NCBI GenBank assembly: GCA_036936605.1 | Contig: JAUPFV010000001.1 | Span: 215,665,530 to 215,729,529 of the forward strand | Reading direction: 5' to 3' | DNA length: 64,000 bases | DNA from: Limnanthes douglasii subsp. nivea | Taxonomy: Eukaryota; Streptophyta; Magnoliopsida; Brassicales; Limnanthaceae | In this document: one piece after another, positions 1 to 12,200 of the stretch | How positions within the stretch are numbered: the first letter of the stretch is position 1 | Layout of the letters: the number at the start of each line of letters is the position of its first letter | Notes under the pieces: generated by a model | Seen by the model: only the letters and a program-made list of their open reading frames with translations | Told to the model about the DNA's origin: nothing | The model's database searches: none | Position numbers and translations under genes: made by a program

Positions 1-330
1 GTTTCCTAGAGCCGAGGTGCCATTTGTTTCCTAGCCGAGCCGAGGTTCCATTTGTTTCCTAGCCGAACCGAGGTGCCATCTGCTTCCTAGCCAAGCCGAG
101 GTGTCGTCTGCTTCCTAGCTGAGCCGAGGTATTTCATCGTCGAGCCGAGATATTGTCTGTTTCCTAGCCAAGCTTAGGGGTGCCGAGCCGATGGGTCGTC
201 TGTTACCTAGCCGAGCCAAGGGGTGCCGAACCGAAGGGTACAGAACCGAAGGGTGTCGAGCCGAGGGGTGCCAAGCCGAGGGGTGCCAAGTCGAGAGGTC
301 ATCTGCTTCCTCAACAATAGCGTCTACATG
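1..330. repeat. Minisatellite of about 30-bp GCCGAGCCGAGG units
   Basis: The window opens inside an array of imperfect units of about 27-32 bp built on GCCGAGCCGAGGTGCC plus TTTGTTTCCTAG. After about position 180 the unit shortens to about 16 bp (ACCGAAGGGTGCCGAGCC-like). The array is GC-richer than almost everything else in the window. Tandem arrays of this kind are known in the 3' untranslated region of plant Tat-lineage gypsy elements, and the LTR-like tail to the right fits that. ORFs here are repeat-derived. The left end lies outside the window. Confidence 0.85.
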
Positions 331-569
331 TGTAGAAAACCTCACTTTCATCGTCATCTCTTTCTCTATCACCGTCTGCTCCGCTCTCCACTCCTTTCAC
401 TCTCCAACACTCGAGAAAATATATTTCTTTTTAATTAACATGATATACGTAAGAAACATCTACAACGGAAGCAAAAATCTTCTACCGTTGAAAGTTTGTC
501 TCGAGTTTAAGAATTCTTCTACCGCTGAGCCAAATGATCTTCGTTTTGATGATAGAAAAAAGTCTATAA

Positions 570-760
570 GTTAAATGATCTTCATCTCTACGACAAAAAT
601 GGTTGTAGGCCAAGTAAATCTCCATCTCCATGTTGGAAAAGGCCATAAGCCAAAATAATCTCCATCTCCATGATAAAAAAAAAGGCTATAAGCCAAAATG
701 ATCTCCCTCTTCACAATAAAAAATGTTGAACGCCAAATGATCTTCATCTTCGTGTGTTTG
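570..760. repeat. Short tandem repeat, about 50-60 bp unit
   Basis: Four imperfect copies of a unit containing GGCCATAAGCCAAAATGATC followed by TCCATCTCCATGA and an A-rich spacer. Copies differ by several substitutions and small indels. It continues the repeat-rich stretch that begins at position 1 and probably belongs to the same element tail. Confidence 0.7.
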
Positions 761-879
761 TTTATACTTATTTTTTGTAACTCCGCCATAGGGTCACCGA
801 CCACGCATAAAGGACTAGGCAATAGGGGTCATACTGTGCCATACTTAGACAAGATTTAATACATATGACAAACGGGCCA

Positions 880-1070
880 ATTGTCCACGCCCACTGGGCT
901 ATGTTAACAGGCCATATTATGCTCAATACCGCACTCAGGTATTAATAACTGCGAACTACTCCAAGCCCACTAGGCTACGCAATTGGCTGAACCGGTCGCT
1001 CCGCAGACTTAACTATGGCTAATTTACTAGTCATAATTACGCAATGAGCCCCACTGTGCTCGATCTTGCA
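880..1070. repeat. Degenerate repeat, about 80-bp period
   Basis: GCCCACTGGGCTA (about 889), GCCCACTAGGCTA (about 966) and GCCCCACTGTGCT (about 1049) recur with flanking similarity at a spacing near 80 bp. This is a weak, old tandem repeat between the minisatellites and the LTR-like tail. Confidence 0.45.
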
Positions 1071-1289
1071 GAAAAAATTTAAAGGTAAACAAGTAAAAGG
1101 TATAAACACACATCCTCCCACACATATCTCCAACAAAATATTCTCCAGTGATCAATACAAAATATTATTCAGCAATAAGTAATGTATAGAAATACAAACC
1201 AGCAAAACAACATCTTCGGCCACAAAAAATACAAAGTCTTTTCTCCATCACCAGGACCACGACATCTACAGCATATATCCATATATAGT

Positions 1290-1545
1290 TGTCACTTCAT
1301 CCTTCACCAATGACTAGGGGGGGCTACACATATATATCAACCTTATCCAACAAAAAACAAAGCATGTCGAAGAAGCAAGTAACATCCTAGCAGCCTACTA
1401 ATTGTTAGATGTACTATTTTCCTTTGGCAAAATAGATATTTTTATTCTCAAGAGAGGTTTCGGCCGGCAAAGGTTTTTAACGAGGCAGGAACAATTTAGT
1501 ACGAACCAAGTTGGAGTCGTCTCAAAAAACAGTTCGGCTAAGAAA

Positions 1546-1585
<40 letters not shown>

Positions 1586-2150
1586 CCAAGCCTTATGACT
1601 TTTCAGAGTTTAGCCGACATGACTGGCATAGTTTCTTCGACATGATCAGTGGCGCCTTAGCGAACAAGATAAACGAAGACAAAGCTACGACAACTGACAA
1701 AATAAAAGCGAACAAGCTCCCTCAAAAACAAACAAGATTGCACTATCCGGATATTATATGCGACTATTATAGAAACGTCTATGTAATAAATAAAAATAAA
1801 TAAGAGAGACTAAATGTCATGTATGAGGCCTATAAATAGGAGTCGGGATCCATATCTAAAGTATCTCAAAATATATACAAAAATACATTTATACTATTGT
1901 CCTTCTTTTATCTCTTTTATCTCTATTTTTCTGTCTTTTTTCTATTAAAATGATTTGGTAATTTGTTAAGGAATTTATCCTTATCATATCTATGCAATTT
2001 TACTTGGTTAGAGTTGTTAGACACTCTCCTAAGTTTTGAAAGTATGTTGGAACAATCTAATAAATTACAGAACTCAATTGTTAACCTCAAGTTAGCATCA
2101 ACACACCGCACTGTTAATAAGATAATTAGACTAAAATCAGTGTTTGGCAT
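1290..2150 (+). mobile_element. Probable 3' tail/LTR of a Tat-like gypsy element (element D)
   Basis: A polypurine-tract-like run (ACTAGGGGGGGCT, about 1313-1325) is followed by a region with a core-promoter motif TATAAATAGG at 1831, which is typical of an LTR. A GGTTTTTAACGAGGCAGG segment (about 1468) resembles the GAGGTTTTAATGAGG segment downstream of the integrase in element C (revcomp near 41,370). Together with the tandem repeats to the left this suggests the 3' end of a plus-strand gypsy element whose coding part lies left of the window. I could not fix LTR ends or a target duplication, so the coordinates are approximate. Confidence 0.4.
1551..1584. repeat. (TA)n microsatellite
   Basis: Uninterrupted TA dinucleotide run of about 34 bp. 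It gives spurious Tyr-Ile ORFs on both strands. Confidence 0.98.
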
Positions 2151-3600
2151 CTGTTACAAACCTGCCACTAAAGTTTTTTCGTGTCCAAAACTGATCACTT
2201 ATGTTTAAAAATGTTACATATATGGTCATTGGCACGTCGTGGAATCCAAAATTTTAATTTTTTTATTACAAATACGGTCACTAGACATTTCACACTTAAA
2301 ATACATCTAACCGATTTATTTATTTTGTTTTAAAATGTTTAGTCATCGCGCTAATGATGATCTACGCTCCATTTATCATAAAAAAAAATTGGATATGTTC
2401 ACAAAAACATCATAACCCTCAATTCTACATATAACCGTATTTACCACGCATCTTTGAACATATATACATTAACAGGTCTAAACACAAATATATAATAGAT
2501 GTCAACCACGTCCATCAGAATTTTGAACCGAAAATATAAAATAACGATAGTTTTAAAAATAAGCATATTTAGTTTAATATAAAAAACTAAATTTAGTACG
2601 TACTCGCAAATATAAATAAACTTCAAGGTTATATAGGCTATTGAGCCTATCAAGTTACAAATCTGATTGGTGAGACTTGAGAGTGTGGTGGGAGCCAGCA
2701 TCTTATCACCTCGTGACGCCGTCACGAGAAAGCGAGAGGCGCACCGCCTTGTTCATAAAGCACGTGCTGTCACGTACTGGCCCTTTGTGTTGGTCCTTTA
2801 ATACTATTATTTTTCACATAGGCCCATACATTAATTATTAGTAATTTTTGTTTGTTTAACCATAATATATACTTTTACTTTATATTAATTGGTCTTGAGA
2901 AAGAACTCGCGAAGGCTTTTATTTCTCATATTTGTTACTAAATATGTGAAACTCAAATAATTTATCTACAATTCTGTTTTGGTAGATGATTCAATGTCGT
3001 TGTTTGTTTAAAGTTGAACTTCAATTGCCAACGTAAATTTTGCTACTTTTAGGTTTTGTGTTTTAACCATTATATTCACTTCTCCAAATTGAAAACCGAT
3101 TAGTTTCAAGTTGAGTTATATACTTTACTACTTTTATTGAAATGGTTTAAGATTTAGAATTTGAAGTATCCCAAATATTTTAAACTAGCAATCTCATTTT
3201 TAGTTATTTATAGTTACAGTACACTCATCTTATTTTAATTAAAAAGAAAAGTTAAAAAGTTAATAATAACTTATTTTTTTCAATTTCGATATATTAATTT
3301 CTTTTAAATGAAATTTGTCCATACTAAAAAAAATAGTGATTCACTGCATTTATAAATAGTTATCATTTTATTTTATTTGTGTATTATACGAAATAATGGT
3401 AGATAATTTTAATATTACTTATTATTTAATATTTTATTAAAAATATTTTATATGTTACCGTCCATAATTAAAACTATCTACATATGACCATAAAGATTTT
3501 GAGAAAGTATTATTAATCAACTGGTTTTAGGATTTGATTATTGATAACTGGAGGAATGTTTTATCAAAAAAATACATGTATATTTAATCGTTTTTTGTTT
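2151..3600. other. AT-rich non-coding stretch with a small GC island
   Basis: No gene seen. The sequence is AT-rich with no coding ORF. Exceptions are a short GC-richer patch at about 2690-2790 that holds a perfect 9-bp inverted repeat (CTCGTGACG / CGTCACGAG, 2710-2728, 1-bp loop) and CACGTG G-box cores close by. The patch could be a decayed promoter or transposon end. Confidence 0.6.
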
Positions 3601-3609
3601 TTGTTTTTT

Positions 3610-4090
3610 TTTTTCAAAATTACATCTTTCAAACTATAGCAACAGAAAAAATCCGAAGAAACTATTGGTTTGTTAAGACGAAAAAAAAGCTAGAGCCATG
3701 GAATATATATTTTTTGATATTTTTACTGCATTTTGTTGCGAATTAGAAGTAACCGGGTTGCATAATTAAGAAGAAAATAGTCACGTAAATAAGGATTTGA
3801 TTATGGAAAAAAATTGTGATATAAGTTTTTTTAAATGTCATATCTTTCAAACCATAGCTCCAAAAAATCCGAAAATACCAATAGTTTTGTTTTTTAAGAC
3901 AAACAAAATTTGATTCATGCAAAAAAATATATTGTGTACTGCATTTGGTTGTAAAATTAGGAGTAATCAAATTACATAATTAAGAAGAAAATAATTGCGT
4001 AAGTAGGACTTGTGGTTGTGAAAAAAAAATGTGTTATATATTTTTAAATGTCATATCTTCCAAACGATAGCTCCAAAAAACATTTGACCA
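3610..4090. repeat. Satellite-like tandem repeat, about 215-bp unit
   Basis: Marker motif ATCTTTCAAACYATAGC occurs at 3624, 3842 and (as ATCTTCCAAACGATAGC) 4055, spacings of 218 and 213 bp. The intervening sequence is also similar: a TAAGACAAACAAAA-like tract, then ATAATTAAGAAGAAAATA, then a T/A-rich tail. Two full diverged copies and the start of a third are present. No coding content. Confidence 0.75.
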
Positions 4091-4441
4091 TATATTTACT
4101 TTGTAAAATCAATCCAACAAATGTGTTACATTAAGCGTGTTTTATATAATAAGATGTAAATATATTTTAATTTAGTAAGTTAATGGGATGGATTAGCCAG
4201 AAATTGACTAAGTGTAGGTCCATGCCTACCACAATAACTATATATCACAATATATAATTTTTTAAATGGTGAACAATTTATGTTTTATTGTTACTTTTGG
4301 AAGCTTATCCCTCACTTTGTTGTTACTTTTGGAAGTTTATCTCTCTAAAATTCACATATTAAATCTCTTTCAAGAACTTCTGTGTGACCTCTAAAATATT
4401 TAGGACTCATTTTCCCTCAAGATATTTCTAGGAGTCATCGG

Positions 4442-4892
4442 TGATAAGTCATAATCCTTTAATATAAGAAGTCTTATTAATAAAATTATTTAATATAAAA
4501 GATCCAATTAATAAGAAATATAATTAATATAGGAAGACCAAAATAAGAGATCAAATTAAATAGAAAACCTAGCAAGTAGAAGAATCCACTACGCTCTGTT
4601 GTGGTGCTTCGGTCGAGCTCGCATTAGATCAGACTACTTCAGACCAGCTTGCTTCAGAGTATCCTGATGAGGACCAGCTTGCATCGGATCAATACACATC
4701 TCCTTCGACTTAATGGTCACGAGCTTGTCAATTTGTATAATCCCTTAGGTCCCATCAGATGTATATGCAAGTAAGTCACGACCTAAACTTCACCTACGAG
4801 TTCTAATACATGTCATGACATATCTAATTATGCCCATGTAGTATTTTTGGAACTACATATGTTGACGAGTTACTAATAGGCTACACCTAACA
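4442..4892 (-). repeat. 3' LTR (left) of the 4.4-9.65 kb copia element
   Basis: Blocks shared with the right LTR include AACCTARCAAGTAGA, GGTGCTTCGGTYC, GACGAGTTACT and the terminal CTACACYTAACA. The inner edge next to ATTCCTCACATAGG gives, on the minus strand, a short purine-rich stretch just before TGTTAGGTGTAG, as expected for a PPT/LTR junction. The outer part (left of about 4500) matches the right LTR poorly, so the LTR may extend further left or be truncated. Confidence 0.6.
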
Positions 4893-5219
4893 ATTCCTCA
4901 CATAGGCTTATAGTAACACAAGTATCTTTTGCATCCAATGTTGTACTCTTTATAGACTCTCTCATTTGCATATTAGATTTGCACCAGTCTCATGCAGTTC
5001 GTGAGCTTTGAAATCGGCAATACATTGGTCACATGATTTGAGGGTTTTTTCTCGCTAGAATTCTTAGCCACTTTCATTCTCTCTCTCTCTCTACCACGTA
5101 TTGAATGAAGTGTAACTTAATATTTACATATTTAGTTCGCTCAAGGAGCTTTAGAGTTGTCATAAAATAAATAGCAATAGTGTAATCATATAACAATGCC
5201 ATATTTTACTCCACACCAG

Positions 5220-5560
5220 TGACTTCACTCAATAATCCCTTTAATAACTTCCTTCATGGCTTCTATAGCAGCCATATACTCGGCTTTCGTAGACGTCAAC
5301 ACAACAACCTTCTATATAAAATACTTCAAACTAAACCACTCCTCCAAGCGTAGTAAACATATAACTTGAAGTAGACTTCTTTGTGTCAGAAAATCCTGCA
5401 TAATCGGAGTCCATATACTCTTTCAACACTATTTATATTGTATTTTTCTGATTATAAGAAACCCAGTAACAGTAGAGCCCTTCAAGTATCTTATGAGCCA
5501 CTTGAATACATGTCAAGCGTCTTTCCCAGATCTGACATGAATTGTCCCAAAACACTTATA
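5220..5560 (-). pseudogene. Copia RNase H relic
   Basis: Minus-strand translation with frame changes gives the recognisable copia RNase H series: a segment like MSDLGKTLDM, then TKKSTSSYMFTLLGG, then the diagnostic LTSTKAEYMAAIEAMKEV followed by a stop where the family has a tryptophan-containing helix. The region follows RT in element order and abuts the 3' LTR. It is disrupted and non-functional. Confidence 0.75.
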
Positions 5561-5719
5561 GGTAGGCAAGATTAGGTCTTGTGAAAATGATAGCATAAGG
5601 TATATCCAGCATGTACTTATTATCTACTATTTTGGTTGGTTCTTGAGTGACACTGAGTTTGAATTTGGAACCAATGGGAGTTCATATTTCCTTTTAGTTT
5701 GACATAAAAAACTTCTTTA

Positions 5720-5752
<33 letters not shown>

Positions 5753-5899
5753 TCATGTTGAGATAATAATAAATAACCCTTCGGTATGTTCTTTTTTATA
5801 TCACCACCAAGTATCCTCTTATCCTCTCACATATCCTTCATCTTACACTCTCATTTCAGCTAAGTCTTTATCACTTCAATATTCCTCTTATCTCTTATA

Positions 5900-6790
5900 G
5901 TTATTACTATGTCATGCCCATACAACATTAATAAGACTAGTATCTCCATTTGTGTTTTACAATTCCAATAGATGCAATTGTCATATCAGCTACAAACATA
6001 TAAAATGGATCTCATATAAAAATTAAACTTTCTATTACACTCAAAGTTTTAGAAAGCCCCCCCCCCCCTAAATTATAAGCTAGTGCGCAATGGCTTTTGA
6101 GCCGTTGTTTCTTGCTACTTACAGGATCGAAAATCATTATTTCGTCTCTCCTCTCTGTCTCCATTCTAATTGATTCGCTTCTTTTTTTGAAAAAGTATTT
6201 GCCCCTTGTTGTGTTGTATTTCGTGATCTTCTGTTGGCTGGACGACTGATTCAGCCTATATATTCAATAAGCACACATCACCCTGCTTCCCTTCTTCAAG
6301 ACACATGTAAAATATTTCTCCCATTTCACCTTATAGGAAGACACTAGTACCATAAATTTGATCAATTTTAATAATCAAATATATCAATAATTGACAGCAT
6401 AACCCATACGGAGGCTTGTTTCACAGCTAGCAAAAATATCTCATTAAAATCGATACCCTCATTTTTTGTAAAGCCTTTTGACATGATCCTAGCCTTGTAT
6501 CTGGGTAAATCAAAACCAATAACTTCCACTTGAATATCCACTTACTCTCAATCAGTTTTGGACCCTTTGGTTGTTGTACAAGAATCCACATGTTCATCTT
6601 CTTGATACATCTCAGTTCTTCTATAATTGTTGTAAGCCACTTATCTTTCTCACTGTTATCGATAACATCATGATATGTTTCGGATTGAATATCTTCCTGC
6701 ATTTCAATAGACGAACCATAACCAATTACATCGGCAAAACCATACATTTGCGGTTGTTTGCTTGGTCTCCATGCTATATCCCTTGCCAAT
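5900..6790 (-). pseudogene. Copia reverse transcriptase relic
   Basis: The N-terminal RT motif is clear on the minus strand at 6427-6789: EKDKWLTTIIEELRCIKKMN, then WILVQQPKG and IESKWIFKWK, the usual copia start. The polymerase active site at about 5920-5950 reads LMLYGHDIVIT where the family has YVDD, so Val-Asp is replaced. Between them lie frameshifts and a poly-C run near 6060. RT would copy element RNA in virus-like particles, but this copy cannot. Confidence 0.8.
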
Positions 6791-6959
6791 TGATAACTAT
6801 CAAAGTCATATTGCTCTCTTATTTTATTATCTCAAAACCCTGGAACACCAAACCCTCGACCTGCTTCAGACTCATGCAGTGGTCGAACTTTCTCTATACG
6901 ATCCAAAGCGAAACCGGGTCCAAAATCTTCTTCAACGGAAGCGTTTCTAACTTCATTTT

Positions 6960-7480
6960 ATAGATCAAAGTTATCATCAAATTCATACCTCTTCCCATAA
7001 GTACTAGATTGAGTCTCCACCATATTATTTAATAAAGTATTCTTGTTATTGAAAACCATGTCTCTATTTATCAAAGCCTTTTGACTTCCAGGTTCAAGGC
7101 ACCACAACCTATACCATTTTACTCATTCAAGATAGCAAAAGAACAAATATTTTAGTACTCTTGGCCTAAGCTTATCTTGCTTCACATGTGCGTAGGCAGC
7201 GCATCCGAACACTCTTAAATTCTATAACTTAGGTGTCTCTCCAGTCCAGACCTTTTGATGATAAAGAAACTTAAACAATGTAGATAGACTCTTTTTATGA
7301 CATATACAGCTGCTGTCACGTCTTCTCCCCAAAACCTACAACTTATTCCACCTATATGAAGCATACATATAACCCATTCCAATATGGTTCGACTCATTGA
7401 GTCTCTTCTCACTTAAATTCCTCAACCGAGGATGCCACAACCTAGTAGAATCCTTTACACACTAGAGTTACCCGTTCAAT
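6960..7480 (-). pseudogene. Copia integrase relic
   Basis: Minus-strand 7215-7412 encodes SMSRTILEWVICML then FWGEDVTAAVYVIKR, the copia integrase C-terminal core (family pattern ERxNRTLLE...CML...FWxEA...YxINR). Further left are remnants of the FGC/LWxG region in other frames. The start of the core with its first catalytic Asp is not recognisable. Confidence 0.75.
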
Positions 7481-7860
7481 GTCTAGGCCCTATTGGCTTT
7501 TATAATAAAAAATAAGACATGTATGAGTATAACTCTACTATCTCCTCCCTTACAGGTAAACCCTTCATCATCTAACATCACAATCAGAAAGAAGGTTACG
7601 TTTAACTTCGGGTACATACCAAACATTATTAATTATTCTCTCAAGTCTTGTAGACAGCTTGAGTTAAACATTTATGATCCATTTGACATTGTAAGATTTG
7701 TGATTGTCAAGGATGACCCTTCCACCATCAAGAATTATTAGGTCTTCAAACCAATACTTATTGGAAGACATGTGTAATAACGTACCCAAATCCAACAACC
7801 ATTTATCCTTACACATGCAAGAATGAAAAATCATGAACCCATCAGAATACTAACACCATT
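7480..7860 (-). pseudogene. Copia protease / pre-integrase relic
   Basis: On the minus strand the segment around 7640-7830 gives fragments such as KDKWLLD-like, MSNGS and YPKLNVTFFL, matching the copia aspartic-protease flap region. LWHPRLRNLSEK-like residues near 7430 are the GAG-pre-integrase HxxLGH motif. The catalytic D-S-G triad is not preserved. Assignment rests on element order plus short motifs. Confidence 0.55.
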
Positions 7861-7984
7861 TAGATACAATTGCAACATCTCTAGCTTCTGGTTTATGATA
7901 GTTGTTGCCAATTCCCTTTTTCGTGGAGCTCCGACTGATACGTCATTTCTTCGACCGAGACTTTCCTCTTGTTACTTTTGAATC

Positions 7985-8480
7985 TCTATATCCAGATAAA
8001 CCCCTCACACTCAGTTTGTGGCCATCAAAATCACCACCTTTACACTCAGTTTATGCCCTTTGAAATCACCACCCTCACACTCAATATGTGTCATTCGGAA
8101 CCACTATTCATAATACTATTTTTTAAGATCTTTGGAATTCGAAGTGATTTTGAATTTGACCATCGTATGGGAGTTTTTTATGTAGCGCATGATGTTCATA
8201 AATTGTTCATACTTATTTAGTAGACAGCTTAAAAGGATGATTGATTGGTACTTGTCATCCATATTGACACCAACTACATTCAAGTTGAGTATATATTTCA
8301 TTATAATCATCTAAATGCCTTTGGATATTTGTGCTACTACCCATAAACAACGTGTAAAGTTGTTTCTTCATATGCAATCTATTCACCAATGATTTTTTCA
8401 TGTAAATCACATACAATCAATTTTATATCCTCAGAGCTGTAGGCTCTTTAAATACCTTTCGTAGCACTTATCCCACAAGC
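7985..8480 (-). pseudogene. Copia gag relic with triplicated zinc knuckle
   Basis: Minus-strand 8116-8310 encodes VNMDDKYQSIILLSCLLNKY, the UBN2/gag helix pattern. Downstream in element order, three tandem copies of about 36 bp (8000-8100) each encode a fragment like ECEGGDFKGHK followed, after a 1-nt frame change, by TEC. This is the C-x2-C...G-H-x4-C zinc-knuckle block of copia gag with local duplication. Gag would form the particle and bind RNA. This copy is broken. Confidence 0.7.
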
Positions 8481-8752
8481 TCAATGCGAGAGAGGTAGGA
8501 GATTTAGACAGTACCACGAAGTCAATCTGTGTAGATTTATCATTGATAGAAACAACCAATCCATTATGTACTAGGTAAGTCTTAACCTCAATTCTCCACA
8601 AATTAAAGTCATTTGATTTGTCAATTTTTTGAGGTTAATCTTCATGAAACATAGTTTCATGCTTTCATTTCCAAGCGAGATTTATTTCTCCAGTTTTTAG
8701 ATTGATAATCAATCTACTTGTTTGAATGTTACTCCATGCTCACCGCACCACT

Positions 8753-9654
8753 TGTTGGGAAATCACTGTTCGTCCGAAGGAAAAAACCAAAGTACCATTA
8801 TCGATTCTTTGGAAAAAAAACTAACCTTGTTCAAAAATTACCAACAAATAAAATGATCAAAATAAAACCAATTACACAAGATAGATTTAGCATGGTTCAA
8901 ATTCTGAATAAATCCTACATCCATTGGTAACAAATATTATTTTATAAACAAGTAGGTTACGAAAAAACTCTCAAACACAATGACTCAATCACTCGTTTTT
9001 ATAAAAAATGATGTGATTCACAAAACCTTTTATTAAGTTTTTATTTCCCACCTCACCTTTTCTCAAAAGATCTAAAATTATTTCACTCGCTCTAGAAATA
9101 TGTTGGTCATAAAACTCTTTGTCACATCATATCACACATTTCAATTCTATATATTCTTATATTTATAGGTTTGGAGAAAATCTTAATTCTTCATCAAATA
9201 ATCCGGATTAAATTCAATTGATTGATGGTTGTGATAGCTCGTAATTCATTAAAAACCTCACAAAGAAACATAATTGATATGGAAGACCAAATTGATTGGA
9301 AATCTAATTAATATTAGAATACAAAAATATGAGACTCATTCAATTGGAAACCTAACAAGTAGATTCTTCAAACCATATATGGTGCTTCGGTTCCGCTTGC
9401 TTTATATCATACTGCTTTGGACCATCGTGGTTTAGATCGATACATATCTTATTTAAATCAATGGTCATCAGTCATGGTAGTTTTTCTTAGCCCTTAAGTT
9501 TCAACATACGTCTCTACAACTAAGTAACTACCCAAGCTTCACCTATGAGTTTCAACAATTATTGCCTATACATGTCATATAATATCCAACTATGCTTATG
9601 TTATCTACTCGAAAGTGCATCTGTTAACGAGTTACTTCTAGTCTACACTTAACA
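8753..9654 (-). repeat. 5' LTR (right) of the 4.4-9.65 kb copia element
   Basis: Plus-strand start TGTTGGGAAATC follows GCACCACT, the degraded complement of a TGGTATCAGAGC-type primer site, so in element orientation the LTR ends ...TTCCCAACA directly before the PBS. The plus-strand end is CTACACTTAACA. Internal blocks match the left LTR. An LTR of about 900 bp is longer than the recognised left copy, which suggests the left LTR is partly deleted or diverged. Confidence 0.65.
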
Positions 9655-9879
9655 CCTACCTTACTTTGTACTATTATATAAGTCTATCAAACATAATCTT
9701 TATACATTATCCGTTATACCTTTAGTACTTTCACTCTTAATTAGTGAACTTGTTTAGATTGGTGGTAAAAGTAAATATTTGATTCAATTCATTCATCCAT
9801 CAAATAGTGTGTCTGTGGAAAAATAATCAAATTTTTAAAGTGATCATCATATTCTCAGAATGACCAATGGAGTGGTCAA

Positions 9880-12200
9880 TGAGAAGATAATCCTAACTTT
9901 TTAGATGAAACGAAGATTAGTGAATCAGAGACATATTCATCGTCTTTATCATCAAGTACTATCTACCATTCATTGTCAAAACTAAACAACTCCCCATTGT
10001 AGATACTATACCCAAATCCAAAAGAAAAGATAAAGTAAAACCTAAATTTTACTTTAAACAACCCTCCATCCTTTCATCTCATAATGATGAAGTTTCCATC
10101 TCATAATGATGATGCTTCCATCTCATTAGAAACCATCACCTCTGAAATTGCATCGTCATCCAACAAACCTGATCCAAAAGACAATATGTGACCAACACTT
10201 AGTTTTTTTTCACTAATAATTTTAAAAAACCATAATACATCCTAAGGATGTAGTGGAAGAAGAACAACTCATCCATTTTAAATGGGGTATAACTGACGAT
10301 GTCAAAATTTATTTTCTAAAACTAAGAGATCATCCAAATGAAGTTATTGGTGACGAATTTTGTTTTCTATACAAGATGTTAAAATGGGGTGTCATAATCC
10401 TACTTCATCCTAAAATTCTTAAATTCTTCCAATGGTGTTAAGGTTTCTCTAGTTAACTTATACTTAACAACTAGAAAGCATTAACAAATTTGATAATATC
10501 TTCATTTTTGCTTAAAACTTCTTTGATATCCTCTGAAATACTACCCGAATGCAAATTCAAAAAAGTTAATAAATCTATTTTCTACTATTTTATCACTTGA
10601 AAAGATCGTAACATAGTTCAGACTAGTGTTTTCTAACCATTCATAGAAATAAAGATTATTCTATGTCAATGGTGATTGTGAATCAAAATCAACCACAAGT
10701 GTCGTCAAACCAAAAGAAGACGATGGATGATAAAGAATATGTTTATCTTTTGCATTTTACTTGTAAATATGATTTTTACGTTTATATAATACACTTACCA
10801 TCTTGATTATGCAGGATCTAAATCATTTTCCAGATATTGGAAATTCGAAGCTCCTGCCAGTAGCTTCTTCACCAAACTTTCAGTAACCCATATATAAATA
10901 GAAGTTGCAGAATCTATTCACCAGAGATACTTTATTTCATTCTTATTTTTTACCGCTGGAAAGAAAATCTATCAACCAAGATGCGAAATAATTAATATCA
11001 CTACTAATGATCTAGTGGAACAAGCTAACTTGGCTAACCTCTTAAAAACTCATCGTGAAGATGAATTCGAATGTGGTACAAAACTTTATATTTCTAATGA
11101 CAAATCATCTCAAAACATCGAGCTTCCAATTGTGATTCTCATACTACCAAGAGTCGAAAGAACTCTCACAAAAAAGACGATATATGAAGAAACGTCGGCG
11201 AAGAAAATATCTACCTCTACCATCATTAGGACCCCTGCTTTTAAAATATTTATCCTTCCAATTTCAAAAGAGTTCTTCCCTTTTTAGTATAAATACATAA
11301 AAAAACTTATTTTGGCCAAAACCAAATCAGCCAATAACTTCCACCATATTTCAACACTAATAATGAGATAGTGCAATCCCCAATCACCTTTTTAGGGTTG
11401 TTTTCAAACTTGGATCCAATATTTATTACTAGATGTTTCTTAAACCATTTTCTTACATCATACTTGTCATCTTTATAAACAACTAATTTTCTCAAACGTC
11501 AAATAAATATTAACTTACACGGTGAGCTATCACTAACATATGCTTATCAAAACAAAATTCACAAAACTTACTAACTATGTCATTTTATTTTCTTCCACAT
11601 AGCTACTTTAACTCTATAATCCTACAAAACATATCACCTGATTATTTCAATATATTGAACAAGAATCCAATCTCAGATTTGGAATTTTTAAAAAGCTCGT
11701 TAGCATTAAAATCATAAAACTCTGGGCTTCGCAAACTCTTGATCTTTGGAAAACTAATTTTTTTAGAGATTTCCATTTTTTAAATGATGGTAAATTCCAA
11801 TAGACTATAATACATAGGTTAGAAACCACAATCCAAAAATTAAAAAAAAAACAAGTTGACATGGTAACAAAATACATTATAAGTGTTGCAAAGGAAAAAC
11901 ATATCAATACCGAGAAAGTCAAAGATGAACTAAAAAATGAGATGTTTGATGAAGTTATGACTGAAGCTCAAACGTTTACAAAGAGATATTAAACAAAAAA
12001 ATTGTTAGTCTAATCCATCATAACCCAAAGATTAATCTTGGTCCATTCATCCAAGACATTCCCGAATAATAGTGTCTTAAGCTTAATGTCAATAATTATC
12101 CTACCAAAAAAAGTATCTAATGTTTCTCATAATAAAAATGACTTGGGTGAGAAAGGAAAAACAAACTCCACTATTTGTTGTTGAAGATAATATCAACAGT
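9880..12200 (+). pseudogene. aORF relic of element A (Transposase_28-like protein)
   Basis: Plus-strand 10,253-10,441 encodes HFKWGITDDVKIYF then FLYKMLKWGVIILLHPKI, which aligns with KWGIPENVKIRIPI and LFNWGLRFPLDPEI in the aORF of element C. Further on, 11,015-11,287 encodes LLKTHREDEFECG and IELPIVILILPRVE, aligning with the VLKRTHEPDG region. The stretch at 11,810-11,990 has a coiled-coil-like LETTIQKLKKKQ and KVKDELKNEM. Numerous stops and frameshifts. The position of the B/C intron cannot be judged here. It lies antisense to the integrase of the same element. Confidence 0.65.

Larger units (their letters stand above)
4442..9654 (-). mobile_element. Old Ty1/copia retrotransposon, minus strand
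   Basis: Related LTR ends at both sides enclose, on the minus strand, gag, zinc knuckle, protease, integrase, RT and RNase H in copia order (integrase before RT). Both plus-strand right ends read CTACACYTAACA. The PBS side at about 8741-8752 retains a degraded complement of the initiator-Met tRNA type site followed by TGTTGGGA. All domains carry stops and frameshifts. The left LTR boundary is uncertain because it is more diverged than the right. The element is inactive. Confidence 0.8.

Noticed and set aside
9655..9659. Target-site duplication for the 4.4-9.65 kb copia element
   Set aside because: The five bases after the right LTR (CCTAC) do not match the bases before any plausible left LTR start; the left boundary is too decayed.
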